Of a stretch of DNA of 64,000 nt, positions 1-11,948 are shown piece by piece; within the stretch, counting starts at the first letter, position 1; every line of letters starts with the position of its first letter. The DNA comes from Hofstenia miamia. Its lineage: Eukaryota > Xenacoelomorpha > Acoela. A program made the translations under genes and the position numbers. Location: contig SCFE01000075.1 of assembly GCA_004352715.1 (NCBI GenBank), positions 887,094-951,093 on the forward strand, read 5' to 3'. Under the pieces are notes generated by a model that did not search any database, was not told the DNA's origin, and worked only from the letters and a program-made list of their open reading frames with translations.

Positions 1-16
1 TATATATATATATATA
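1..16. repeat. (TA)n microsatellite at window edge
   Basis: The window opens inside a (TA)n run that ends at 16. Confidence 0.9.
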
Positions 17-1327
17 CAGCTTGATACATACTTAAATTTTCCGCATGACAATGTTTCTATGAAAAAATGCATGAAATTTTGCCGGATGGCAGATCTTTAT
101 ACACCCTAACACCATACTAATTGAATATTGGAGAAAAATGGAAAAAATTAGAAAAATCGGTTCTAGCAGATATGTACTATGGAAATGATGGATTGAATAC
201 TTTGATATACGCCATTTTTATATTTTTAGTAGTACATATAAATAATCTAACGCATCTAACGCAGAAAAAAGGTTAGATGGGCTTCACTGCTGAGAGTCAT
301 CATTAGAACTACAACTACTGTAAATTACAATCAATTAGACTCAAGAGAATATAAACATATTGCATGCACCAAATCAATTTAAAAGTAATGAGATTATGTT
401 TCCCTGTCTTTTAATTGATTTCCTTACTGGATATATTAATAAAAAATGTGTTCCAGATTTCTAGTTCTTATCAGAATGCTAAAAAAATTTAATTTTCATG
501 ACGGTCTGAAAAACTTTTTGAACTCAGATGCCCTCTTCTAGGTATCCTCGTTCCCAGAAACTCTCAGTCTGAATTATTGCAACATGACATGGGTAATTGT
601 AAAGCATAATAAAAAAAATTTTTTAGAAATGATGTTTATATTCACTGTTTATATATAAGAATAAATTTGCTATGTACTATGGAAATTGCATTTGGGTATG
701 CACAGCGAATCCGGGACATGAAATCCCTCCATTAATTTTTTCTCTAAAATCACACAGAATGTAGAGATTTAATTTTTTCATGTTGCTTCGAAAACTAAGA
801 AACAAGTGGAATGAAAAAAACAAAATTTAGATACTCTACGAATATATGCATTGAAATATAAATTTATTGCAACTATGCAACTATACGTTATTAAATAAAA
901 GGAGTTCAAAAATGTACACAAAAATTGCCGATTTAAAATATCAAAATCCTAGAATATTTATTTGTAAGCAATGCAAAAAAATTAAAAAATGGTAGCAGAC
1001 CTATTTACGAAAATAGAATTCCTTAACAAAAGTCGAAATTTGGAAAAATTTACATAGCGTATACAGGAAGTCCCAAAAAGCAGACCAACCGATAACTTAG
1101 GCCATTGTTAATGTTTGGGTCTGTTCCCTAACTATTTTATTTAGTGTGCATGTATGGAACTATTATCACACTATTGTTAGTTAAAGCTTCTGAAAGTGTT
1201 TTTCCTCTGGGAGTAAATACTCTGTACTTAATCATGATTAAAAATACGAAATGTTACATTCTACTTGGAGTTTATTTATAATGCCTACTGCAAAAATACA
1301 CAAAACATTGTTCTGTTATAACAGAGT
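17..1327. other. AT-rich intergenic DNA
   Basis: No gene recognised. The motif ATACACCCTAA near 100-110 resembles the CACCCTAA ends seen at 8690-8697 and 26990-26999 and may be the terminus of a truncated DNA transposon. Otherwise I see only AT-rich sequence with chance frames. Confidence 0.5.
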
Positions 1328-1335
1328 GTCATCAG

Positions 1336-1633
1336 CAGTGTTGGAATATATCGTGCTATGCCGTACCGTACCGTGTCGTGCTCACATTAAGATGCGTATC
1401 AAATATATTTGTTATTTTGATTTTCTAAATCTATATAAATTTGCATATTAAAATCATCGAAAGTTTTGATTCTTGAACAATTTTTAAACTATTGAAAATA
1501 TTTGTCGCCAAAAACATCTCATTCATAGAGGTTTAATTTAATCTAAGATACATCTTCCGTTAATGGAAAACTTTATAGACTTTCGTGCGGTGCCGGACTC
1601 GTGCCGAAAAATCAAGGCACGGTTCGAACACTG
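1336..1633. mobile_element. hAT-type MITE, family A
   Basis: A 298-bp non-coding element. The ends read CAGTGTTGGAA (left) and CAGTGTTCGAA (right, reverse complement), 10 of 11 identical, followed inside by CGTGC-rich stretches such as the CCGTACCGTACCGTG run near 1361. It is flanked by a perfect 8-bp duplication, GTCATCAG, at 1328-1335 and 1634-1641. The intact duplication and missing coding capacity make it a non-autonomous hAT element. Confidence 0.88.
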
Positions 1634-1639
1634 GTCATC

Positions 1640-1774
1640 AGTGAGGAAGCCTACACAGAGAAATCTAAAAATGATTCAAAGGCAGCCCTAGCGATGAGAT
1701 TAAAGTCAAAGTTATGTTTGGAAAAGGATGAAGATCATATTGATGAAAGGGCTGAAAAGGATGCGAGTATTTGA
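1640..1774 (+). other. Short charged open frame beside MITE A, possible decayed exon
   Basis: From the duplicated target site the frame stays open for 44 codons, reading SEEAYTEKSKND then a lysine/glutamate/aspartate-rich stretch ending KDASI-stop. The pre-insertion sequence begins just after TTCTGTTATAACAG (ending at 1326), a passable 3' splice site, so the MITE could sit in an old exon. I recognise no domain and the frame is short enough to be chance. Confidence 0.2.
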
Positions 1775-1873
1775 ACCATTCTTTTGATAACGATATTCAT
1801 CTCTTGTAAGTATTTTTATTAAAATATGACATTTTTATAAAATTTTGTTTCTATCATACCTCCGGTGTCTTCA

Positions 1874-1910
<37 letters not shown>
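1874..1910. repeat. (TA)n microsatellite, left flank of assembly gap
   Basis: A pure TA run with one ATACA interruption, leading directly into an N gap. Confidence 0.95.
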
Positions 1911-1911
<1 letters not shown>

Positions 1912-2588
1912 NNNNNNNNNNNNNNNNNNNNNNNNNNNNNNNNNNNNNNNNNNNNNNNNNNNNNNNNNNNNNNNNNNNNNNNNNNNNNNNNNNNNNNNNN
2001 NNNNNNNNNNNNNNNNNNNNNNNNNNNNNNNNNNNNNNNNNNNNNNNNNNNNNNNNNNNNNNNNNNNNNNNNNNNNNNNNNNNNNNNNNNNNNNNNNNNN
2101 NNNNNNNNNNNNNNNNNNNNNNNNNNNNNNNNNNNNNNNNNNNNNNNNNNNNNNNNNNNNNNNNNNNNNNNNNNNNNNNNNNNNNNNNNNNNNNNNNNNN
2201 NNNNNNNNNNNNNNNNNNNNNNNNNNNNNNNNNNNNNNNNNNNNNNNNNNNNNNNNNNNNNNNNNNNNNNNNNNNNNNNNNNNNNNNNNNNNNNNNNNNN
2301 NNNNNNNNNNNNNNNNNNNNNNNNNNNNNNNNNNNNNNNNNNNNNNNNNNNNNNNNNNNNNNNNNNNNNNNNNNNNNNNNNNNNNNNNNNNNNNNNNNNN
2401 NNNNNNNNNNNNNNNNNNNNNNNNNNNNNNNNNNNNNNNNNNNNNNNNNNNNNNNNNNNNNNNNNNNNNNNNNNNNNNNNNNNNNNNNNNNNNNNNNNNN
2501 NNNNNNNNNNNNNNNNNNNNNNNNNNNNNNNNNNNNNNNNNNNNNNNNNNNNNNNNNNNNNNNNNNNNNNNNNNNNNNNNNNNNNNNN
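1912..2588. other. Assembly gap (677 N)
   Basis: Unsequenced bases. TA repeats on both sides suggest the gap is, at least in part, one long self-complementary (TA)n array that could not be assembled. Confidence 0.95.

Positions 2589-2630
<42 letters not shown>
2589..2630. repeat. (TA)n microsatellite, right flank of assembly gap
   Basis: A TA run with one ATACAT interruption. It continues the repeat on the other side of the gap. Confidence 0.95.
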
Positions 2631-5535
2631 TCGATAAGTGAAAACAAAGAAAAGCAAAATATGTGCGTAGGTGATTAACTCCATGAAATTCATTTAGGAG
2701 GCAACATATGGGGAATATTGGCTAATATATTTAAACAAATGAAGTATGAAGGTTTAATAAACAATCGACACAAAATCAGAATGTGTGCAAGTATGGGGAA
2801 AGAACAGATTGCGATCAATCAATATCCAGGAAATTTCAAAAATGAAAAATATGGGAACAAATAATACTACATGGTGTACTAGGCAAAACACTCCATCCGC
2901 TTGAATTGTTATTTGAGTGAACACAAGGAACAGGATGTTTTGATACAAAACAGATTAAGCAACTGCACAAATTTACAAATTTGTTCCAATTTTGACCCAA
3001 ATTCATTTGACTTGTATTAGTAGATTGAATAAGTAAAGATCTCAAACTCAAATTTTTCAGAGGCGGGCGAAAAAAAATTGAAAATATTTTGCGAAATGCA
3101 AAGCCTATTTTCAGCAAACCTTAGACATTTTTCATAAAATTTTTCAAAGTTACTATTGCATTGTGTGAACTGTACAGAGAATGCCCACATTGGACAATTT
3201 TTATAAATTTAAAAAACACTCGAAACATTAATCTTAAACTATATTCCGAATTTTAAAACTGAATTATGTGCATAACTTTCACATTTAATAAGAACCACAT
3301 AGTTATCGAAAAAGACAACACTTATTTAATGTCCATTTCATAGTAAAAACTTAACGCCATGTATGACATTGAGAGATTTGAACTTGAAACTTAATATTAG
3401 TTTTGTAGGGATTTTTAGAAAACAAACGTACCAAAAATCAAAGCCAACTGAACACAAGGAATAAACTCGATATTGGATATGCATGCTCAAGTTCATAAAT
3501 CTGTCATGAAGATAGCATAATCCTGAAGCAGAGAGATTCTTCTGAAGATCATAGTGACAATGAAGAACTACAGACCTAAAAATATATACGTTAAAAATAT
3601 TTTCGCATACTAAAATTATAAGTGAAGTGAACCAATGAGTCTATTAAATCCGCAATTTCTTATAATCTATTAAATCACAGTTTACAAATAAAAGTCTTTT
3701 ATTTTTTTCCAAAGTAATCAGAGTCCTAATAAGAACTGATTCTGGTCTGAGCTAATCTGAACAAACGCACTTCCTAACAAGGCTAAATTAAGAGTTGGAA
3801 TTTTAAGATTTAGCAGCTTAATTATAAATTATAGTTAAATAACATTTCTACGATTATTCAAGCAAGGACTTGCAATGAAGAGAAGCAGTCCATGTCAAAT
3901 TAAGAAGTCCTTTTCTGAAAATATGAAAATAGAATTAAATAAGAATTATACAACAGAGATATTCTACAAAATTTTCATAACCTATGAAGCTTTTGCACAA
4001 ACAGACTTATAAAATAATTTATAATATAACATAATTGTGATCTACATGTTGAAATTTTTAGCATAAATTTAATAAACTTTATTGTGCACACTAAAACACG
4101 GAACTAAATAGTGTGTTAGCATTGGTGTGGCTTTAGTTGAACAACGTAAATTAAACAATGTTGAAACCGCTATTGCAGAGGGCAACAATTATTATCTGAT
4201 AACATCTGCATCCGACAACTATCAATTTTGCGAGCATCATTCAAAATTCGCCTCGTGAAATATTTAGACGCAATAAGCAAACAGCACCCAGTATTCCTCA
4301 CAAACGAACTACTGCAAAATATCAGCAGTCACAAAGCGTTGCTGCTAGTATTCTACGATTTAAGCAATTTATTTGGTCATCAATTTCTTTTTGTTACTGT
4401 TGCTATGAAGTTCAAAGTCGTAGAGACCCATAACTGAAAGTTCCTAAACCATAGTCGTAGAGGTAAATTGAGTCCGAACCTATGTCGTATTCAAATTCGA
4501 ATTCGCGAATTAGAAAATTCGAATATTTATACAGTGCAAATGCACATTTAGAAATTGCTTGGTATTTATGATTTTGTTGGAAAAACGTGTCAGATCCTCT
4601 CATAATTTGTGAACGTATTAATTTTCCCATACTATTCTCTAAATGTTATCAATATACAAGGCTGATGAATGATATATTAAAACAATTTCATTTGTCAAAC
4701 AGAAAACATAAAAAATGGGTTTTGATAGAAAATTAAACTAGATCTTTTCGGCTGAACCAATCGTTTAATCATTTTTAGTGAATGAATAGATGATTCTTTA
4801 TTTACTCAATCTAACGCATTTATGATCATCGGTGTTGTAAATTTTTTTTAGTTAAACTATACAAACCTCTTTCGAAGAAATTTAAAAGTCAGTGCTCCAA
4901 ATCTTGATAATAGAAGAATGAAAAGAGGGACATTTTCAGTTTATGAAAATCACAGCACTTCAACCTGATATTGTACCTGCTGATATTATTTAACTTAATT
5001 GTAGTGTGCGTTAAGCAAGACATGGAAGGTTTTGGAAAATCTTATATACAATCCATATTTGTCACTGCGATTTTCATATTTTTGATCTGATGTGCATTGT
5101 TAACATCAACATTTTAACAAAAATGTTAAATATATAACGAAATAAAAATTATTATATAAAATATCTATATTTTTTCTTATAAAAATATCAGCAAATATTT
5201 TTTAAAAAATAGGAGGTGCAAAAAATGTTTATGACTGACCTACTAAACACACATTTTGAGTTCAGAACAGTCACGATTCATTCTAGAATTTAAATTTATT
5301 TTTGATAACCAATTATATTATACTCAACGTAAAGACAAAGTTCGCTGGGAGAGCCTTCTAGCTTTATTGAAATCTCTATTGAAAATTTACATCGTTCAAC
5401 CCAGGAAATTATAGACAAAATGTAAAATTAGCTTTGTATATTTTTAATCTTAAAGTTTCTTCTGCACTTGAACACCATATTTCACAATGATGAAAAAAAA
5501 TAGTACTTATAGATCAAAATCATTTAGTGTTGTGA
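2631..5535. other. AT-rich intergenic DNA, no gene recognised
   Basis: Only short chance frames. Around 4490-4525 there are nested partial palindromes built on AATTCGAATT and TTCGCGAA, which could be the core of a worn inverted-repeat element, but I could not find paired ends. Confidence 0.5.
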
Positions 5536-5543
5536 TGTATAAC

Positions 5544-5858
5544 CAGACTTGTCAACGAGCGGGGCTTGAGCAGAGCATTAGATATACAACGAGCCCAAAA
5601 CAAGAATTATGTAAGAAATTTATAGTACTGCTTGTTAATATAATTATGCAAATTTTTCTTATTTTTTCATTCAATATGCCTTTCTTGTAATCTTACTTTA
5701 GAAATTTTTATTAAATAATTGAAAGAGCGATGTAAAAAATTCTGAGAGTGCAATATTTTTAAAAAAAAAAGATAAAGCTGGAAGAGCCTCATTGAAAGAA
5801 TTTACATGGCTAGGCGCGCTGAGCAGAGCTTAGAAATTTCGAGTCATTCACAAGTTTG
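5544..5858. mobile_element. hAT-type MITE, family B (complete copy)
   Basis: A 315-bp non-coding element. The left end is CAGACTTGTCAACGAGC; the right end, reverse complemented, is CAAACTTGTGAATGACTCG. A perfect 8-bp duplication, TGTATAAC, flanks it at 5536-5543 and 5859-5866. Its interior, from about 5626, is shared with the truncated copy at 16332-16600, for example the CTTATTTTTTCATTCAATAT stretch and the GAGAG(T/C)GCAATATTTTTAAA stretch. Confidence 0.88.
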
Positions 5859-6006
5859 TGTATAACGAACACAAAATCTATCTATAATATGTCTTAAAAC
5901 GTTTTATTGGAAAATTGACCAATTACCTAATTCTATTATATCAAAATATAAAACAAGATTAATATTTGTTAAAAACTGAATAAGGAATTAGGATATATAA
6001 ACAACT

Positions 6007-6009
<3 letters not shown>

Positions 6010-6052
<43 letters not shown>
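6010..6052. repeat. (TA)n microsatellite
   Basis: A TA run with a single GT interruption. Confidence 0.95.
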
Positions 6053-6053
<1 letters not shown>

Positions 6054-6138
6054 AACAATTAACAAACCCAGAGAATTCTAAGCCCATTCATTGTGTAAAT
6101 AATGGGGAGGGAGAGAGAGCCAACTCACTGAATATATT

Positions 6139-6520
6139 CACTGAATATGAGAGAGCTGCAATTATGGCACTGAAAAGGAAGGAATAAGCATAAAAGAAAT
6201 TGCAAAGATTGTAAAACGCTCAAAGGATCTAATGTCTTTCTTTTTGCGAGATTCAGGCATTTATTGCATCAATTATGTTAGAGGAAGTCCTTCAAAACTG
6301 ACGCAAGCTTGTACGCCCATGTGCAAACGTTGAGAAGTTGAAGTTAAGCTTTGGATGAGTGGGAGAAAATATCCACAGAATACTTGAAAAATGCCTCTTT
6401 CCATGAAATGCAGATGCATTCAAGTTATTAAACGTAATGGAAAGATTATTAACTATCAATCTTATTTTTAAGATTAAAAATTTTTCAAAAGGCTGCTTTT
6501 GCACAGGCTAAATTTAAAAA
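6139..6520 (+). pseudogene. Decayed Tc1/mariner-type transposase N-terminus
   Basis: Frame-shifted translation gives TEYERAAIMALK, a shift, then GISIKEIAKIVKRSKD and FFLRDSG followed by RGSPSKLT. This is the first helix-turn-helix and the GRPRKLT-like hinge of Tc1-family transposases. Weaker traces of the second helix-turn-helix (CRCIQVIKRNGK) and of the start of the catalytic region (KAAFAQAKFKK, near 6490-6515) follow. At least two frameshifts and several stops are present and no DDE motif survives, so this is dead. Neither inverted repeat could be identified. The order of motifs matches Tc1/Tc3 better than mariner proper. Confidence 0.7.
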
Positions 6521-7584
6521 AAATGTATTTTCATATTCAATTTTTTAAAATCCTAATATAATATAATAAAATTAGGGGATTGGTCAATTTTCAGGCAAAA
6601 CATCGCATTAATTGCTTATCACTTAAGAAAAAAAATAACGTGTAAATACAAAAATGCACTGCTTATGAGAAAAGTGTGAGGACGCAATTGTAGATCCCTA
6701 TATGAAATTTTAAATATAAAGTTTTTTTTAAAGTGACAATCATATATTCTATTTTTTCCAAGTTTATCTTAAGTTTCAATGTTCTTAATTAATCGCGTTT
6801 TGTGGAATCCACTTGTTTGCTATGGTTTATCTACATTACAATTTTGCAACTACGCAAAAATAATAGTAGAAATCTGAGCGAATTATCAATAGAATCTTCA
6901 ATCGATTGGGACCAACGTTTCCTGCCTCATTTGGTGGTTGTGAAGTACACAGTTCTCAAATGTAGCGCATTATGCTTTTAACAAAAACTAATATAATGTT
7001 CAAAAAAGACTAAAGACTCTGTTCAAATTGAATGATCCAACTCAAGATAGAACTTAAACCGAAATAGTTTAAACTTGGATTTTAAATACATGTGTTATAA
7101 ATGTATAGTTTTCTGCATATAGCCACTAGAAAATGTGGTCTATATTTGTTTACATATTTTTAAATATTGTCGATTTATTAGTATTATTCACAGATATAAT
7201 TTCAACATACAATATTATCAGTTAATAGTTTAACAATTGCACAGTCGGCCTAATTTTTTATGAACTGCAAATGTGTTGTTCACGGCCGTGTATTTAGTAG
7301 GTCATGGTGAGACATATGTTCGTTAATCGAAATGAAAGTTTCGTAGCCTACAGTAATTTCCAGTGATTTGCAAATAAAAACGAAAATGGATCCATTTATA
7401 TATATATAGCACAGCATATTCATATATATTTTTTTCCTTAAAAAATTAATTTGTAATTCTAAACTAGCATATAAAATTTTAATGCTAACGAGCATATTAT
7501 ATATTGATATGGTTAAAGGGGTGTGGCATTTGAAATAAAGTTTCTTAGTTTACCCATTCATATAAATTTTAAAGAATATTGGTC
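6521..7584. other. AT-rich intergenic DNA
   Basis: No gene recognised. A perfect 10-bp palindrome CACGGCCGTG occurs near 7280. At about 7515 the sequence GGGGTGTGGCATTTGAAAT loosely mirrors the end at 8675-8697 and might be the left terminus of an element containing the pseudogene at 7585-8510. Confidence 0.4.
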
Positions 7585-8510
7585 ATGGATAAATCAGATA
7601 GATTTTCTTCTGTCATGATTAAAAAAATTGCTGGTTTTCAAGATAGAGTAATTGCATTTAGTACTGAATTGCGCCGTTACCGACAACCCAGAGATGACTA
7701 AAAGAATTCTAGAGCTGTCCATTATCTTTCAAGATGGTGTTCCTCCAGGTGGAATAAATACAAACAGCTAGGTGCTGTTAGTCGTGCTTCTTGGATGCAC
7801 TTGCGGTTTATGTTTTTAAAATCTACCTGTTTCGGTCGCAATATTCTTATGATAATAGATTTAGTCCATCACGTCATCAAAGAAGTAGACGCAATATGGC
7901 AGCATATTCAGGAGATTACGTTGTTTTTTATCAAAGTCTGTATTGAATATTGGTATCAGACATCACTTGCTATTTTTACACACAGAAATGATTTCAACTT
8001 CCTTGAGAAGTTGAAAAAATTATCAATCTCAAAACCATTTATAGCTAACATTGTAAAGAATTCTCCTAATCGTCATTTATGGCATTTATGGTATATCTAA
8101 GAAATCACAGTTGGCTTTGCCTTTTTATGAAGGTACAGCAATAGAGAAAAAGCGAGAAATGATAAAACATCTCATTGGAATAGTAGGCTCGGAAGACCCA
8201 ACCAAAACGATTTTTTACTGTTTCCCTTGGCGATTTTGTTATCACTTCAACAAGAAGTTTTTTTCAGAAACATGAATATATCTGAGGATATTCTTATAAC
8301 AGATCCTAAAATATGGAAAGTGAATGTCGATTATAAAAATGCAAAGAAACTTTTAGAGATTTAGCTAAAAGTGGGGTGTGTCTTATCAAGGGGTTTTGTG
8401 GATCAATAACAAAGTCTAAGGAACAAAAGCAGTTTCTTTTGCAAGTTGTTAAACCAAATCAAAATAGGTTTCCTGTGCCGAAAAAATCTGCAAAAATTCA
8501 CAATAAATAA
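7585..8510 (+). pseudogene. Decayed copy of a multicopy uncharacterised invertebrate protein
   Basis: Read across frames the segment gives MDKSDRFSSVMIKKIAGF and ELRRYRQPRD, then GAVSRASWMHLRFMFLK, THRNDFNFLEKLKKLS with RHLWHLWY, then DPKIWKVNVDYKNAKK, and finally LAKSGVCLIKGFCGSITKS with EQKQFLLQVVKPNQNRFPVP before a stop. From memory, this order (a HARWMAKAIY-like block, a DFNFL..HLWYLS-like block, a final KDEEQKQFLLQVV-like block) matches a long uncharacterised protein that occurs in many near-identical copies in arthropod and cnidarian genomes. Function is unknown to me. The copy number points to carriage by mobile DNA. Several frameshifts and stops make this copy non-functional. A possible 3' terminus, GAAACACCCTAATA, lies at 8685-8698. 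Confidence 0.55.
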
Positions 8511-10480
8511 ATATCTAAGTGATTGTTTTCTTTTATTCTTTTAAAATCAAATAATTAATAAGGTATTACTTAGCCCTACCCATTAAATGTTAAAATTAAA
8601 CATTTTAGAAATGTTTGCACATTCGAGGTTTTCAATGCATAAAATAAAATATTGGACAAGGTAAGAAAGGCACCTTTGATTTTCGAAACACCCTAATATA
8701 TATAATATAAGAAAATCGTAGGTTTAGTAAATGCATCAAGAAAATTATCAGAAAATAAAAGCATTTATATCTTTCGTTTTGATAAATGAAATGACATACT
8801 AGTATGTAATAAAGAAGATTACATAAATAAAATGAATGATATCTTAATGCACAATTCTAAATTTCAAAAGTGAATTCTGAAAATTTAACAAAGACATTCA
8901 TTAATGAAGTAGAAAAATTGAACAATAAGGCTCAATACATGCGGTACGAAATAATGTATCAATTCAATATTCATAAAAATAGAATAGCTGTTTGTTATTT
9001 TTCTGGCAATCCTTAAAGCATTCTGCGAGCTATTCTTCATTATGGAACAATACAATTGCTTGATTTGTTGTATCAAACACACAATTCGTTAACAGCTGCT
9101 GATGAGCCTATAGCTGTTTGAGCGGTTTTGAAGTTTTCAGTTACACTCCAGTCTTATGAAAAGGTTTCAAGAAAGCTATCAAATTCCCTCAGCTCCCAAA
9201 CAACCTTGTACTTCTTCTGGTTGTGAAAATAACACACCTTGCCTCATTGTTGGACCAATCCACCTGAGCTCATTTCAGTGTTTCATCTGTTTCAGTATCC
9301 TTTCAAACTTTCAGACTTTTTATAGTTGTGCAGCCAAATTTAAGTCGGAATACAGCAAACTCAGAAAGATAAAACAAATTGCCTAAATTCTTACACAATC
9401 TAGTTATTTGGATTTGACGTTGAGGATAGGAATAAAGCAACTGAAGTAACTTCAAGCTGCCAGTGGAACAAGTAGCATGAAGAATTAAACCTTAATATCA
9501 ACCTTTGCTAAAACAGTTGTCGTACCTCGTAATCCGCTCACGGGCTGCGCGATTTCAAGGTTAAACTGAATTTAAAATAGCTAAATTTTGGATCTGTATT
9601 TGGATTTCAGCATCGATCATGATTGATGCATGAGGTAGGGCCAAGAGTTCTAAGTTGCCTATCATGAGGTGATTTACCCCCATAAAATCAAATTCTCATA
9701 GTGATTTCACTGGTGTTCTGCTGTTCACCACTTTGAAATGAGCAATATCACGGAGAAATTGAACTTTTTCTAAGATACTGTTTCCTTCGATCATTGCTCT
9801 TTAAGTCAATTACAAGACTAGATTCTGAACCGTCCTGATGGCATCCTGTCTATGATTAGTGGGAATTAAAGCAATTGACAAAAGGATTTCTATTTGTCGA
9901 ATTACAGAAATTGGTGTTATTTGAAATTTTTCTTTGCAAACCTTTGCGATTGCTATGTATAGAGAAAAAGTGCTTGCATATCAGGGGGAGATCTCGCCCC
10001 TCAATGCATTCTCCTGGCGTAATTAGGAAGCAAAATTTGAATGGAAATTCATCATTTCGAAAATTCCGTTGAACTAAAGATGTGACAAATTTTTAAATGC
10101 ACATAAATCATTTAAGTATAATTAGATCAATTGAACTAATAGACATTTTCAAAAATTTTTCATAAATATGAATAGATAGATGCAACATTTCTGAATTCTG
10201 AGATGATGCAAAGTCATTCTTAAGCATTGATATATTTGTCTTCAATTGCAATTCTCTATCATTTGGATGCTAAGTGTTAATGAGATGCTTAAAAGTACTT
10301 ATGTTACGTCACAATTTACTGTTTTTACAAAATATTATATTTCCTAAATACTGGAAGAGTTTAATGAGCTTGCGCCACCTCTAAACATAATTCAAATTCA
10401 AGATTTTACACCAATTATTTTTTGTGAAATGGAAGCACTTCAAAGGTTCAAATGCAAAACTTTCGGAAATTTTTAAATAA
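8511..10480. other. Intergenic DNA with a slightly GC-richer patch
   Basis: Between about 9000 and 10070 base composition is less AT-rich than around it and frames on both strands hold coding-like pieces (for example SSAAVNEL on the minus strand near 9085-9110), but I recognise no family. AGGGGGAGATCTCGCCCCT near 9981 is a strong short hairpin. From about 10060 to 10480 the sequence may be the body of the element whose end is at 10481-10491. Confidence 0.4.
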
Positions 10481-10491
10481 GGGCCACCCTG
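10481..10491 (-). mobile_element. Tc1/mariner-like inverted-repeat end, solo
   Basis: GGGCCACCCTG, read from the other strand as CAGGGTGGCCC, abuts a TA-repeat target. CAGGGTGGCC-type ends next to TA are common among Tc1/mariner elements. No partner end is visible, so the element is truncated. Confidence 0.4.
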
Positions 10492-10508
10492 ATATATATA
10501 TATATATC
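10492..10508. repeat. (TA)n microsatellite
   Basis: A short TA run next to a transposon-like end. Confidence 0.9.
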
Positions 10509-11740
10509 TGCAATTAATTCCTCAAAATTGAAAATTAGGTAAATCAGAAAATGCTCAAAAAATAGATCTAATGATTGAGATGTCTTTATAGTCTGATGAT
10601 AAATTTATTATACGATCACAGATGCATTTTATTGTGTTCTTCAAATACATTTTTGTCTCAAATTCGGTGGTTAAGTTGATCTCAGATACATCAAGAATAT
10701 TTAATTGGCTATTGTGTTATTCTTCCATTGAAAATTTGATTTCTTCAATATATTTATTTGAATTTCCAAAAAGTTCTCTGCATTGTTTTTGTTCGAAAAA
10801 ATGACAAAAATTTCATCTACATATCGAATATATATAACTTGTATGATTATTTGTCAAATAGTGTATAAAAGACTAGAATTCACTCATATTGAATTTTATT
10901 AATGGTTAAGAATTTTAGCACATAAGTGATGTTAAAAAATAACATCACTTCAGTAAATAATCGAACTAGCAATCGAATGTTTACATGTTGACCCCTTTGC
11001 TAACCATTTTAAAAGACAGATCCAAAAAGCAGAGTATACAACAGAAAGCTCAAAAACAGAACGGTCCTTTTAGAGCACCCTATGTACAAGTGTTAATTCT
11101 CATATTTTCGGGCAATGTATTTGTTCTTTGATGCCAAATGACAACTAGCACATAAAGTGTCATATGTCCTCACAACCTTCCAAATTTCTCTTGGGTTTGG
11201 TTTCTACATCGATGAGCAACGTAAATACCATAATGAAAAATAATCTTCCCATCAGTTGTGGTTCATGATGACGACAACATTTGATCAAATTCATTATTTT
11301 CAAATGCGTAAGAACTTCATATTCTTGTTGTTTTCTTTCTTTCATAGGAAAATATTTCTCCTAGAATCACAACAACTAAAATTTACATACATGTAGATGT
11401 ATATGATGAATTGCAAAAACTAAATATGCATGGAGGTAAAGATTAACATTTGCACATTTAACTATCTTCTAATGTCGAATTGTTTGGGAACTCTTGGAAA
11501 GGAAAATATCTATAATAAAAGGCAGTTCATTCAGTTATTATGAGTATAAGGCTATTTGAATTGACTATTGCCAGTGCTATATTGCAAGTCAAAATCGGCA
11601 GTTAGCTATTGCCAACTAACAGCAATTTACATACAACTCATGATAAAAAAGAGCAGAAAAATATTTGTTAACTTTTATAAATAGTTATCTGTACAAGGAG
11701 TCCTCTCCTTACACACATTCTCTCCCTCGTAGTAACCTTG
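10509..11740. other. AT-rich intergenic DNA
   Basis: No gene recognised; only short chance frames up to the hAT element. Confidence 0.55.
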
Positions 11741-11783
11741 TTTGAGGGCAGGGTTGACACATTTGTGTTTTTTATAGAAAAAA

Positions 11784-11822
11784 AACGTTTTAAACGTTAA
11801 AAACGTTTTAAACGTTTAAAAC
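11784..11822. repeat. Left subterminal palindromic array of the hAT element
   Basis: Three to four overlapping copies of a self-complementary AAACGTTT / GTTTTAAAC motif start about 35 bp inside the left end. The matching cluster near the right end uses GTTTTAAAC and GTGTTTTAAACA variants. Subterminal repeats of this kind bind the transposase BED finger in studied hAT elements; that role here is inference. Confidence 0.65.
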
Positions 11823-11948
11823 AATGTTTTTTTAAACTATTTGCAACTATAACACAACCCTTTTTTAAAAGTCATTTTATATAAGCTTGATTATATTGGT
11901 GTCTGATACAAACAAAACTTAAAAGTACAGTGTACACAATACTGAAAT

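Noticed and set aside
1845-2693. Open frames of 258-279 codons across 1845-2693 on both strands
   Set aside because: They consist of (TA)n translated as alternating Ile/Tyr plus the N gap; not coding.
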